DNA of 7,037 nt from Methylococcaceae bacterium. Its GTDB lineage: Bacteria; Pseudomonadota; Gammaproteobacteria; Methylococcales; Methylomonadaceae. The stretch's first letter is position 1, and the number at the start of each line of letters is the position of its first letter. The notes beneath the pieces were generated by a model that saw only the letters and a list, made by a program, of their open reading frames with translations, was not told the DNA's origin and searched no databases. The stretch spans positions 2,191 through 9,227 of the forward strand of contig PMDM01000471.1 of the NCBI GenBank assembly GCA_003155565.1, read 5' to 3'. Shown piece by piece: positions 1-7,037 of the stretch. The translations under genes were made by a program, and so were the position numbers.

Positions 1-2534
1 GAATCATTAGCCGCAGTTTCAGAACGGACATTTGCCCATGCGATATAACAACGGTATTTTGCCCGGGTTAGGGCGACATAAGCCAAACGTAAATCCTCAG
101 CATGTTCTTCAAATTGGGCTTGGGTTTGATGCTTGTCAAGATCGCCAGAGCCTAAGTCAACAATTAAACGGTTGTTTTTCTCACCTTCCGTTTCAGGAAG
201 ATGACATTTGATTAAGGGATTTTTTTCATTCGACCGCTGCTTACGTTGCCATAAATAAGGACAAAAAACGATGGGATATTCCAGGCCTTTAGCCCGGTGC
301 ATGGTGATGATTTTTACGGCATCGGCATCACTTTCAAGACGTAGCTGTTGGTTGTCTGGACTGCCGGGATTGTCTTGCGCTTTTGATATTGCAGTTTTTA
401 GCCAGTTTAAGGTTTTATGAAGACCTAAGCGTTCGTCAATCACCGCTTGCTGTAACAGTTCCAGTGTGTGCTGTAAATTGGTCAAGCTGCGTTCTGCCAG
501 CGTAGATTTTGATAATACCGATGCTATTTTTTCCTGCTTTAACAGCGTTTGCATCATGGCCATCACACCCGCTTGTTGCCAAGTTTGGTAATATCCCAGG
601 AATCTTGACAAAATGCTATCTACTTCATTTTCACTGTTGAGAATTTGATAAAGCGTTTGCCCGTCATAACCAAACCAGCTTAAAGACAGGGCTTGCCCAA
701 GCAAGCTTATGTCTCCTGGATGTGCGATAGCTTCTAATAAGGTGCACAAATGTTGGGCTTCTTCTGACGCAAATACAGATTCCGTGCTATTCAATACTGA
801 AGGTATACCCACCAAGCGCAGCATTTCTTGATATTCCCTAGCTTGCTTATTGGTTCTCACCAGAATGGCGATGTCTTGGGGCTGTAGTTTCCGGTTCTGG
901 GGTTGGAGCGTATGGTCACCGCTTAGTAATTCAACGATTTCATTGGCCACGGCAATGCAGATTGCGGATGCAGCATCGCTACGGTTGGGTTGCCAAAAGC
1001 CGGTCTTGCTGTTGCTTTCCGGCAACTGCCAAAGCATCATAGGAACGCAAGTTAAGCCATTAAGATGCAAAGCCCCATCCTGTTCTGACCGTGCAGCTTG
1101 CGTTGGATGAAAGTTAATATCGGCCAATAAAAAAGCTTGTTTCCGTTGAAACAGGCAGTTAACTGCCGCTACCAAATGCGGATGCGAACGCCAGTTATTC
1201 CTGAGTGTGTAGCGTTGCTGCGCTTGAGCTTGTGCTTCAAGATAGGAATAAATATCAGCGCCACGAAACTTATAGATGGCCTGTTTCGGGTCGCCGACCA
1301 AGACTAGGTAATGGCTATTTACGGCAAAAACACTGGAAAAAATATGCCATTGATTATTGTCGGTATCTTGAAACTCGTCTATTAATGCCGCATTGAAGCG
1401 TTGCCTTAGTTCATTGATTAACTGTTGTGATCGCTCGCCCTGTAATGCTTTTGCCAGATGGGTGATTAAATTGTCGAATGACCAGACATTCATTTGCTCA
1501 AGCTGTTTATCCAATTCTTCTCGCAGGGTTTCAAGTAAACTTCTACGCAAGATAACCGTGATTTGTTGTGCCGCAGCCGCCAAGTCATCAAACGGTTTGG
1601 TATCAAGGTTTACTGAAGCCAGAAAATCGGTTTTCCGTTCATCGCTGGTCTGGGCTTTATTGCTTCTGAATTGAGTGCCGTTTAGCCCTTCAAACAAACC
1701 ATTGTAAGTCAACAAAGATAAGGCATCAGCGCTTGGAAATTGCAGGGTGTTACTTTGTAACCATTCACCTAACGCGCTGCAATGTTCTATAAATGTAGAT
1801 TGATAGCTGGCTTTGAATTGCTGTCCAGAAAAATGTGCTTCTATCTTTTGTACAATATCTGCCAGTTTATCTTTCGCGGTATCCACGAATTGTCTTAAAT
1901 CGGATAAGGCATCATCAATATTTTGATCGTTAGCATAAATAAGCGCATCCGCACTCACAAAATCAATACTGCCGAGCAATACATCAGGTGTTTTGAAGTC
2001 TTTGGTCAACACCCCAACTTCCCATGCTGGACGGTATTGGACTTGCCGTCGCCAGAAGTCATCGGCACAAGCTTGTTTGATTGCCGATAGATCGTCTGTT
2101 AATTCAGCATCGAACAATTGCCCACTGGCAAGCGCATGTTCCCTAAGTATGCGTTGGCAGAAACCATGTATGGTGAAAATCCCGGCTTGGTCAATGTCCA
2201 GTAAAGCCAAGTCTAAGCGACGTTTGATAAGTTCAGTTGGTAGATTGAGGTGCGTTAACCAATCGCTGATGTTGCTGTCCGTGGTCTCAGCATGACCTGC
2301 CAAAATTCTTTTTGCATCAGCCAGCCTGCTGCGTATACGGTCTTTGAGTTCTTCGGTTGCCGCTTTGGTGAATGTTACCACCAACACCTTGTCTATAGAT
2401 AAGTCCTGTTCGACCACCAGGCGCAATACCAGCATGGCGATAGTATAGGTTTTACCTGTCCCTGCGCTGGCTTCGATCAGGCTGATGCCTTTGCGTAATT
2501 CGGTTGTTACCGGATCAAAGTCCTCAATAGCCAT
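1..2534 (-). CDS. recB: RecB, helicase subunit of RecBCD (C-terminus beyond window)
   Basis: RecB is the 3'-to-5' SF1A helicase and nuclease subunit of the cytoplasmic RecBCD enzyme, which unwinds and resects double-strand DNA ends and loads RecA. I translated 844 uninterrupted codons. Visible helicase motifs in order: Walker A EASAGTGKT (residues 21-29, Lys28), motif Ia VTFTKAATEEL, FTIHGFCQR, motif II DEFQDT (386-391), motif III GDPKQAIYKF (414-423), NNWRS, motif V TMHRAKGLEYP (744-754) and motif VI AYVALTRAK (818-826). All look intact, so an active motor is expected. E. coli RecB has about 1180 residues, so roughly the last 300, with the nuclease domain, lie left of position 1. The ATG at 2534 sits 20 codons before the Walker A segment, close to the E. 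coli arrangement, and a GGGAAG sequence (2546-2541) lies 6 nt upstream. The start overlaps the end of recC by 11 bp, indicating cotranscription and probably translational coupling. Confidence 0.96.
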   Translation of the reverse strand, partial: MAIEDFDPVTTELRKGISLIEASAGTGKTYTIAMLVLRLVVEQDLSIDKVLVVTFTKAATEELKDRIRSRLADAKRILAGHAETTDSNISDWLTHLNLPTELIKRRLDLALLDIDQAGIFTIHGFCQRILREHALASGQLFDAELTDDLSAIKQACADDFWRRQVQYRPAWEVGVLTKDFKTPDVLLGSIDFVSADALIYANDQNIDDALSDLRQFVDTAKDKLADIVQKIEAHFSGQQFKASYQSTFIEHCSALGEWLQSNTLQFPSADALSLLTYNGLFEGLNGTQFRSNKAQTSDERKTDFLASVNLDTKPFDDLAAAAQQITVILRRSLLETLREELDKQLEQMNVWSFDNLITHLAKALQGERSQQLINELRQRFNAALIDEFQDTDNNQWHIFSSVFAVNSHYLVLVGDPKQAIYKFRGADIYSYLEAQAQAQQRYTLRNNWRSHPHLVAAVNCLFQRKQAFLLADINFHPTQAARSEQDGALHLNGLTCVPMMLWQLPESNSKTGFWQPNRSDAASAICIAVANEIVELLSGDHTLQPQNRKLQPQDIAILVRTNKQAREYQEMLRLVGIPSVLNSTESVFASEEAQHLCTLLEAIAHPGDISLLGQALSLSWFGYDGQTLYQILNSENEVDSILSRFLGYYQTWQQAGVMAMMQTLLKQEKIASVLSKSTLAERSLTNLQHTLELLQQAVIDERLGLHKTLNWLKTAISKAQDNPGSPDNQQLRLESDADAVKIITMHRAKGLEYPIVFCPYLWQRKQRSNEKNPLIKCHLPETEGEKNNRLIVDLGSGDLDKHQTQAQFEEHAEDLRLAYVALTRAKYRCYIAWANVRSETAAND
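2524..2534 (-). other. recC/recB overlap, translational coupling site
   Basis: The recB start codon lies inside the last codons of recC. Reading the minus strand, ATGGCTATTGA contains the recB ATG (2534-2532) and the recC TGA (2526-2524) in different frames. The recB ribosome-binding candidate GGGAAG is therefore inside recC coding sequence. An overlap of this kind usually means that ribosomes finishing RecC help initiate RecB, keeping the two subunits near equal amounts. Confidence 0.85.
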
Positions 2535-5500
2535 GCGCAGCTTCCCAAGCCAGTAATAACAACGCTTCGCACTGTTGTCCGAAGGTATCGGTCAGAACCA
2601 ATGCCATATCGGGGGCGTTGCCATACAGTTGTCTGAGTTCGTGTTCGCTCGCATATTGGACTGCCTTGGACAAATAATCTATGGCTGCGTCAAGCGACGA
2701 CTTTTTTGCTTTCTGGTTAGCTGCTTGTTTGACATAAGCTAACGCCGCTTCCACAAAAAAAGAATTGGGTCGTTGCTGGCCTAGGCGGTAGATTTCAATG
2801 AAGTGAGGTAAATATTCTGGGCGGCAAATGTCGGGCTGGAACAGTAAATCTTCATCGGTACTTAAAAGATAAGTGTTTTGTTCTTGCGTGTAGTTAATTA
2901 TCAGGTGATGTAACCAAGCGGCAATAAAATCCTTTCCTTTTAAATTCGCATAACGATAAAACAGGCTGCCATTTTGATAACGGTTGCCCAGCTTGCCAAT
3001 CAGCCGATAATCGCCGATTTTTAAATCAACAGATTGACCCTCTAAGAGCATACCTATGTCGGTAGATTTTATGCGTTCAACAAATGCCTGCATCTCAAGC
3101 TGATGTTGCTCGAATTCCACATCACCCGCAGCACCGGGCAACCATAAACCCTGAGCCTGTAGTTTTTTTAGGGATACTGGAGAACCCGACAATAGCAGCT
3201 GTATCCACTCCTGATTAATGTCATACATACTGAGTTCATTGAGATCAAAGGGTTCGCGCTCCTGAGTTTCAGCATTTATGCCTTTATAGTACAAATTCAA
3301 CTGATGCCGCATGAAATAACGTTGCGGATGCTGAAAAAACCTGAACAAATCGCCTAATTCTATGGCTTCTTCGGTTTCAGTCGGGATTGCGCCTTGCCAC
3401 CACAAAGCAGGTTCAGGCTTGGGTGCTATTAAGGCTTTAGCGGTTTCACAATCCGCTTCCGAAAAGCTGAACAATTCGCTAGCACCATCAAAATAACGTT
3501 TACTAAATGGTTGCAATGGGTGGCGGGTAATCAGGTCAGAAAGCTGGTAATAATCCCGCAGCACATCCAGCAATTCGGTAACTACGACCGAAGGCGGGAT
3601 GGACTCATTATTCGCCTGAGATTGGCCGATGTAAGTAATGATTAACTGTTGACGGGCAGACAGCAACATTTCCAGAAACTCATAGCGGTCATCCGCCCTG
3701 CGCGAGCGGTCGCCTTTACGGAAGTGTTGGGAGATCAAGTCGAAAGTAGGTTTGCGTTCGACTTTGGGGAATTCGCCTTCGTTAATGCCAATTAAGGCTA
3801 TGATATTAAAGGGAATTGAACGCATGGGTAGCATGGAACAAAACGTCAGTTGCCCGCGCAAAAAGCCGTTGGCGGATTTGCGTTCGGCGACCATGCCTTC
3901 CAGCCATTGGATGATGACTTGTAATTCAACGGGATCGCTATGAACATCCGCTAGAGTTCCAGACAACTCCAGCAACAATTCATTGAGTTGTTGGCGCTCT
4001 ATCAAATCAGTCTTGCCTAGTAGTTGGTCGGCATAATAATAAAGCTGCGAACCCCAGGATTTAAGGGTTTTGGCTTGTTTTAGTTCGGCTTTGGCCTGGA
4101 ACAACAACTGTAAGAAATCGTGCAGTCCACCGAGCGCATCAGCCGAGGAGCCTTCAATATGCTTATAAGGCAGAATATCATCAATAAATTCAACCTCGTG
4201 GCCTACCGCATAACCCATCAGCATCCTGTCCAGTGCGGCTTGCCAAGTGTGTTCATTCAGTTCCGGCAGGCCTAATTCCCGCTTATGTTGTCCCGATTGC
4301 CCCCAACGCACGTTGGTATCCTGAACCCAGTGCTTAATCAACTCAAGATCGGTTTCAGAAAGCCCAAAGTTTGGGTAAATATCAACACGCTCCAGCAGAT
4401 CTAGCACACTTTGCCAACCCAAGCGGCTTTGGCTTAACTCCAAAAACCGTATGAATGTATCCAGCGCACGGTTATCAAGCCGCAAACTGCGGTCAGCGAT
4501 GGCATGTTGAATATCACTGAACACGGCGGAAATAAACGGTTCATAAAGCTGAATATCCGGTGCCATCACCGCAATATCGCGCAGTTCTAGCGTTGGGTCG
4601 CTTTCCAAAGCCTGTAATAACTGGTTTCTCAGGACTTCAACTTCCCGTTTTCTGGAATGGCAAGCATGTACGCTGATTGAGCCGTCCCTTTCCAAGGGCT
4701 GACCCAAAACTGCATTATTTAAAATATCGTTCTGCAACAGTTGGAGATTGTTAGGTTTTGCAACCGTTTCAAAACTTTCCGGCTCAAAATCAAATTGAGT
4801 GAATTCCAGTAGCATTTCTTGAAACTCGCGCCCTTGTTGACCCAAGCTTGCTAACAACGGATGTCCGGTATATTCATCGTCAGAAGAAAGTTGCCGTTTA
4901 CTCGCCAGATCGGCCCAGTAGGTTTGTGCCGGATTAAACAGGTAAAGATGCACATCGCAATGTTTCGAGAGGCTTTGTAGATAATTCAAAAACAACGGCG
5001 GCATGGTATTCACGCCAAACACAGAAATCCGTTCCGGTAACTGCTGGCTTAATGCGACTTCCGAAGAGTTGTTCAGTTTGGCAATCACATCCAGCCATAA
5101 TGCGCCGCGATGTTGCTGGCCTATCTGTGCGGTTAACTGATACCAGAGCGCTTTCTGCCAGCGTTCAACGTCGGTGTCATACAATAGGCGGCCTTTTTGC
5201 CACGCAGCCAGCAAATCAGGGCGCATGATTTGGTATTGGTCGAAAATCTGTGCCAATTGCTGGGCTAATTGGTAGCGTTTTAAGGCTTGATTCGTGCCGG
5301 ATAAATACTGCTTTAACGGCAAACAAGCATCGTTTTCCAGATTGCGTAACAAAGCTTCCAACCGCCACAGCATCAGGCTGCGGTCAAATGCCGCATCATT
5401 GACTCGGCTATCGATCTGCTGGGCGATAAAGCTAAAAAACTTGCCGGGAAATAAAAACCGATAGTTCGCCCACACATGAAAGCGACTGGTCAATTGCTGC

Positions 5501-5640
5501 GACAGCCACCGCTCCATGCCCTGGCTCTGGATCAGGAACACCTCCTTGGCGAAAGGCGTACTCAGCGGTGCATTGGAAATGACCGAGACCAGATGTTCAA
5601 CCAGATTTTCAGTTTTGTTGGAGCTGTGTAGAATAAACAT
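2524..5640 (-). CDS. recC: RecC, Chi-recognition subunit of RecBCD
   Basis: RecC is the scaffold of RecBCD: it splits the DNA strands, channels the 3' strand to the RecB nuclease and scans it for Chi. The protein has 1038 residues, against about 1122 in E. coli. The N-terminus aligns without gaps to E. coli RecC for about 70 residues (HSSNKTENL, then IQSQGMERWL at 37-46). Further family signatures are HPLLASLGQQGREF (from 260), HSRKREVEVL (from 328), LPMRSIPF (604-611) and GDRSRRADDRY (643-653). As expected for RecC, the N-terminal helicase-like fold has no Walker A motif, and the C-terminal third is the catalytically dead nuclease-like domain. The ATG at 5640 matches the family N-terminus exactly; no strong Shine-Dalgarno precedes it, only the purine stretch GAAAGAA. 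recC is first in the operon and recB follows with an 11-bp overlap. Several residues equivalent to E. coli Chi contacts differ (see findings). Much of the length deficit appears to be a shortened loop before residue 260. Confidence 0.97.
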   Translation of the reverse strand: MFILHSSNKTENLVEHLVSVISNAPLSTPFAKEVFLIQSQGMERWLSQQLTSRFHVWANYRFLFPGKFFSFIAQQIDSRVNDAAFDRSLMLWRLEALLRNLENDACLPLKQYLSGTNQALKRYQLAQQLAQIFDQYQIMRPDLLAAWQKGRLLYDTDVERWQKALWYQLTAQIGQQHRGALWLDVIAKLNNSSEVALSQQLPERISVFGVNTMPPLFLNYLQSLSKHCDVHLYLFNPAQTYWADLASKRQLSSDDEYTGHPLLASLGQQGREFQEMLLEFTQFDFEPESFETVAKPNNLQLLQNDILNNAVLGQPLERDGSISVHACHSRKREVEVLRNQLLQALESDPTLELRDIAVMAPDIQLYEPFISAVFSDIQHAIADRSLRLDNRALDTFIRFLELSQSRLGWQSVLDLLERVDIYPNFGLSETDLELIKHWVQDTNVRWGQSGQHKRELGLPELNEHTWQAALDRMLMGYAVGHEVEFIDDILPYKHIEGSSADALGGLHDFLQLLFQAKAELKQAKTLKSWGSQLYYYADQLLGKTDLIERQQLNELLLELSGTLADVHSDPVELQVIIQWLEGMVAERKSANGFLRGQLTFCSMLPMRSIPFNIIALIGINEGEFPKVERKPTFDLISQHFRKGDRSRRADDRYEFLEMLLSARQQLIITYIGQSQANNESIPPSVVVTELLDVLRDYYQLSDLITRHPLQPFSKRYFDGASELFSFSEADCETAKALIAPKPEPALWWQGAIPTETEEAIELGDLFRFFQHPQRYFMRHQLNLYYKGINAETQEREPFDLNELSMYDINQEWIQLLLSGSPVSLKKLQAQGLWLPGAAGDVEFEQHQLEMQAFVERIKSTDIGMLLEGQSVDLKIGDYRLIGKLGNRYQNGSLFYRYANLKGKDFIAAWLHHLIINYTQEQNTYLLSTDEDLLFQPDICRPEYLPHFIEIYRLGQQRPNSFFVEAALAYVKQAANQKAKKSSLDAAIDYLSKAVQYASEHELRQLYGNAPDMALVLTDTFGQQCEALLLLAWEAAHGY

Positions 5641-5668
5641 GCAGTTCTTTCAAAGTCGTGTGCGTGGC

Positions 5669-5697
5669 ATTATCACCTCATGGCAAGGCCTGAGCAA
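5669..5697 (-). promoter_or_regulatory. candidate sigma70 promoter for recCB
   Basis: On the minus strand, TTGCTC (5697-5692) is followed after 17 bp by GATAAT (5674-5669). The -10 box matches the sigma70 consensus at five of six positions and the -35 at three of six. Transcription would begin near 5662, giving a leader of about 20 nt before the recC ATG at 5640. This is a consensus match only, and a weak to moderate promoter would suit the low expression typical of recBCD. Confidence 0.45.
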
Positions 5698-5723
5698 ACC
5701 TTGATGTGCGTTCTATTAACGTT

Positions 5724-5752
5724 TTGACACTCATCATTCTGTTAACTACCAT
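5724..5752 (+). promoter_or_regulatory. candidate distal sigma70 promoter for alaC
   Basis: A perfect TTGACA -35 box (5724-5729) and TACCAT (5747-5752, four of six consensus positions) are separated by 17 bp. Transcription would begin around 5759 and leave a 5' leader of roughly 245 nt before alaC. The -10 box overlaps a short inverted repeat (CCATT, 5 nt, AATGG; 5749-5763), so binding of a regulator there could block it. It is one of three plus-strand candidates, and the sequence alone does not show which is used. Confidence 0.4.
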
Positions 5753-5803
5753 TCGTGTAATGGCATGACAGTAAAGCGTACGGAGATTCCTTAGATTGCC
5801 ATT
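5749..5803. repeat. overlapping inverted repeats around CCATT/AATGG
   Basis: CCATT (5749-5753) and AATGG (5759-5763) form a dyad with a 5-nt centre. The second arm, extended to AATGGCA (5759-5765), is also perfectly complementary to TGCCATT (5797-5803), 31 nt further on. The middle arm can thus pair with either neighbour. The first dyad overlaps the -10 of the distal promoter candidate, as an operator might. The arms are short, so chance occurrence is quite possible. Confidence 0.3.
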
Positions 5804-5829
5804 TGACGTTTCAACACTAGCGGTACAAT
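5803..5829 (+). promoter_or_regulatory. candidate middle promoter, short spacer
   Basis: TTGACG (5803-5808) and TACAAT (5824-5829) each match consensus at five of six positions, but the spacer is only 15 bp, two short of the optimum, which would weaken unassisted recognition. An activator could compensate, or the match may be accidental. Transcription would start near 5836. Confidence 0.25.
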
Positions 5830-5904
5830 AGTCCATCCATAACCTTTGAATTTCTATTATTCATGCTGTAATGATGACCTTAAAGAATACTGATTATATT
5901 ATTC

Positions 5905-5922
5905 TGCTAAAGTTTTGCTAAA
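5905..5922. repeat. two TGCCAAA-like direct repeats (TGCTAAA) one helical turn apart
   Basis: The heptamer TGCTAAA occurs at 5905-5911 and again at 5916-5922, an 11-bp period that puts both copies on the same face of the helix. They end 5 bp before the -35 box of the proximal alaC promoter candidate, where an activator would be expected to bind. No regulator can be named from this sequence. Confidence 0.3.
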
Positions 5923-5927
5923 CCAAT

Positions 5928-5956
5928 TTGACATCTCGTATGGGTAACAGTACCTT
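5928..5956 (+). promoter_or_regulatory. candidate proximal sigma70 promoter for alaC
   Basis: A perfect TTGACA (5928-5933) is followed after 17 bp by TACCTT (5951-5956), which matches only three of six -10 consensus positions. The start site would be near 5963, giving a leader of about 40 nt. A GGTA-4-TACC dyad (5943-5954) covers part of the -10, and two TGCTAAA repeats lie just upstream of the -35. Its short leader makes it a natural main promoter for alaC, but the -10 is poor. Confidence 0.4.
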
Positions 5957-5993
5957 AGAGCGTTTTCCTAACTCTACACAACCCGGATTTCTC

Positions 5994-5998
5994 AAGAG
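5994..5998 (+). promoter_or_regulatory. ribosome-binding site of alaC
   Basis: AAGAG lies 6 nt before the ATG at 6005, a normal Shine-Dalgarno position though a partial match. The reading frame is open back to a TAA at 5969 with no alternative ATG, GTG or TTG between, so the 6005 start is the only reasonable one. Confidence 0.6.
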
Positions 5999-6004
5999 CT
6001 GTTA

Positions 6005-7037
6005 ATGGAACAATTTCATCGAATAAGCCGTTTACCTCCCTACGTATTCAATATCGTCAATGAACTCAAAGCCAAGGCGCGGGCGGCGGGTGAGGATATT
6101 ATTGATTTCGGCATGGGGAATCCAGACCAGCCTACTCCTGACCATATCGTCAATAAGTTGCTGGAGGCCACCAAACGGCCTGATACGCACCGTTATTCGG
6201 TGTCCAAAGGCATTCCACGGTTAAGACGGGCGATTACCAACTGGTATAAAACCCGCTTTGATGTGGATTTGGATCCAGAGACGGAAGCCATTGTCACTAT
6301 TGGCTCGAAGGAAGGGTTGGCGCATCTTGCCTTAGCAACGCTAGGGCCGGGCGACGTGGTGTTGGTGCCTAATCCTGCTTACCCGATACATCCTTATGGT
6401 GTGGTGATTGCCGGAGCAGATGTGCGGCATGTGCCGTTGATTCCCGGCGTTGATTTTTTTGAGGCTTTGGAAAAAGCCATTGCCGAATCCTGGCCAAAAC
6501 CAAAAATGCTGATCCTGAATTTTCCGGGTAATCCGACCAGTCAATGCGTGGAATTGGAGTTTTTTGAAAAAATTATCACCTTGGCCAAAGAGCATAATAT
6601 TTGGGTAGTGCATGATATTGCCTACGCCGATATTGTTTTCGATGGTTATATTGCACCCTCCATTCTTCAGGTGGAGGGCGCTAAAGACATTGCGGTCGAG
6701 TTTTTTTCTATGTCCAAAAGCTATAACATGCCCGGCTGGCGCGTCGGCTTCATGTGCGGCAATAAGGAACTGGTTTCTGCGTTGGCGCGGATTAAATCCT
6801 ACCTGGATTACGGCACGTTTACGCCGATACAAATCGCTGCTATTGCAGCTTTGGAAGGCCCGCAGCAGTGTGTACGCGATATTTCAGATATGTACAGTAA
6901 GCGACGCGATGTGTTATGCGAAGGCTTGGCCGCCGCTGGCTGGCCTGTAATAAAACCCAAAGCGACGATGTTTGTCTGGGCAAAAATTCCCGACGCGTAT
7001 CTAGCCATGGGTTCGCTGGAGTTCTCCAAAAAACTGC
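6005..7037 (+). CDS. alaC: AlaC-type glutamate-pyruvate aminotransferase (C-terminus beyond window)
   Basis: This is a cytoplasmic, pyridoxal-phosphate-dependent fold-type I aminotransferase, expected to interconvert pyruvate plus glutamate with alanine plus 2-oxoglutarate. The 344 codons present follow E. coli AlaC closely: [10 protein letters not shown] (8-17), GSKEG (100-104), NFPGNPT (172-178), HDIAYADI (from 203, with Asp204 for the pyridine nitrogen and Tyr207), and [15 protein letters not shown] with Schiff-base Lys238 and phosphate-contacting Arg246. E. coli AlaC has about 412 residues, so some 50-65 residues are missing at the right edge, including the arginine that holds the substrate carboxylate. 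The N-terminus starts slightly later than in E. coli but keeps the conserved segment. It diverges from recC across a 364-bp spacer. LL-diaminopimelate or aspartate aminotransferase annotation is a possible alternative within the same superfamily, but the detailed match favours AlaC. Confidence 0.93.
   Translation, partial: MEQFHRISRLPPYVFNIVNELKAKARAAGEDIIDFGMGNPDQPTPDHIVNKLLEATKRPDTHRYSVSKGIPRLRRAITNWYKTRFDVDLDPETEAIVTIGSKEGLAHLALATLGPGDVVLVPNPAYPIHPYGVVIAGADVRHVPLIPGVDFFEALEKAIAESWPKPKMLILNFPGNPTSQCVELEFFEKIITLAKEHNIWVVHDIAYADIVFDGYIAPSILQVEGAKDIAVEFFSMSKSYNMPGWRVGFMCGNKELVSALARIKSYLDYGTFTPIQIAAIAALEGPQQCVRDISDMYSKRRDVLCEGLAAAGWPVIKPKATMFVWAKIPDAYLAMGSLEFSKKL

Larger units (their letters stand above)
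5641..6004. other. divergent intergenic region between recC and alaC
   Basis: This 364-bp AT-richer spacer separates two genes that both start from it, so any promoters for recBC and alaC in this window should lie here. I see one recC-facing promoter candidate near 5669-5697, three alaC-facing TTGAC boxes (5724, 5803, 5928), short dyads around 5749-5803, and a phased direct repeat at 5905-5922. I see no convincing protein gene, tRNA or rho-independent terminator. Very short ATG frames at 5765-5794 (9 codons) and 5871-5921 (16 codons) lack ribosome-binding sites and are probably chance. Confidence 0.8.

Noticed and set aside
850..2295. Four plus-strand open frames (63-100 codons) across the recB region
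   Set aside because: They lie antisense to recB, which reads through continuously with all helicase motifs; their translations show no domain-like features.
2344..2421. Chi-like octamers within recB
   Set aside because: Only one-mismatch versions of GCTGGTGG (CCTGGTGG and GTTGGTGG on the minus strand) are seen; both lie in coding sequence, and such near matches are expected by chance.
5884..5905. AGAATA/TATTCT inverted repeat as a terminator or operator
   Set aside because: The arms are 6 bp, AT-rich and separated by 10 nt, with no T-tract; the stem would be unstable and the match is likely random.
5871..5921. 16-codon frame in the alaC leader, considered as an attenuation leader peptide
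   Set aside because: It has no Shine-Dalgarno sequence, no run of alanine codons, and no following terminator hairpin with a U-tract.
6341..6832. 163-codon open frame on the minus strand opposite alaC
   Set aside because: It is antisense to a strongly conserved aminotransferase frame and its translation resembles no known family; it is an accidental shadow.
6612..7029. Two further short frames (112 codons plus, 73 codons minus) within the alaC region
   Set aside because: Both overlap the conserved alaC frame and have no independent support.

Overview
The window carries three protein-coding genes and one regulatory spacer. On the minus strand, recC (5640 to 2524) is followed directly by the first 844 codons of recB (2534, running off the left edge). 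On the plus strand, divergent from recC, lies the first 344 codons of an AlaC-type alanine aminotransferase gene (6005, running off the right edge). No RNA gene, mobile element, CRISPR array or phage-like sequence is visible. The DNA looks like ordinary chromosomal backbone of moderate GC content.

The organism is most likely a gammaproteobacterium. A true RecB/RecC pair, rather than AddAB, is typical of Gammaproteobacteria, and both RecC and AlaC align well with what I remember of the E. coli proteins. recC and recB overlap directly with no ptrA between them, which argues against an enterobacterium. The gene content and composition would suit a methanotroph of the Methylococcales or a similar lineage, but that is a guess; the sequence does not fix the genus.

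Layout. Positions 1-2534 (minus): RecB helicase domain, all SF1A helicase motifs intact, with the C-terminal nuclease domain outside the window. Positions 2524-5640 (minus): complete RecC, 1038 residues, overlapping recB by 11 bp. Positions 5641-6004: a 364-bp spacer with divergent promoter-like sequences, namely one for recC and three TTGAC-type boxes facing alaC, plus short dyads and a phased direct repeat. Positions 6005-7037 (plus): alaC, with the pyridoxal-phosphate lysine present and the C-terminus cut off.

Function. RecC and RecB are two subunits of the RecBCD helicase/nuclease, which processes double-strand ends and loads RecA after meeting a Chi site; recD is expected downstream of recB, beyond position 1. 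AlaC makes alanine from pyruvate and glutamate and has no evident functional tie to recBC apart from the shared spacer. I did not find an undescribed system. The observation most worth following up is that several RecC positions that contact Chi in E. coli carry different residues here, which suggests a different Chi sequence.
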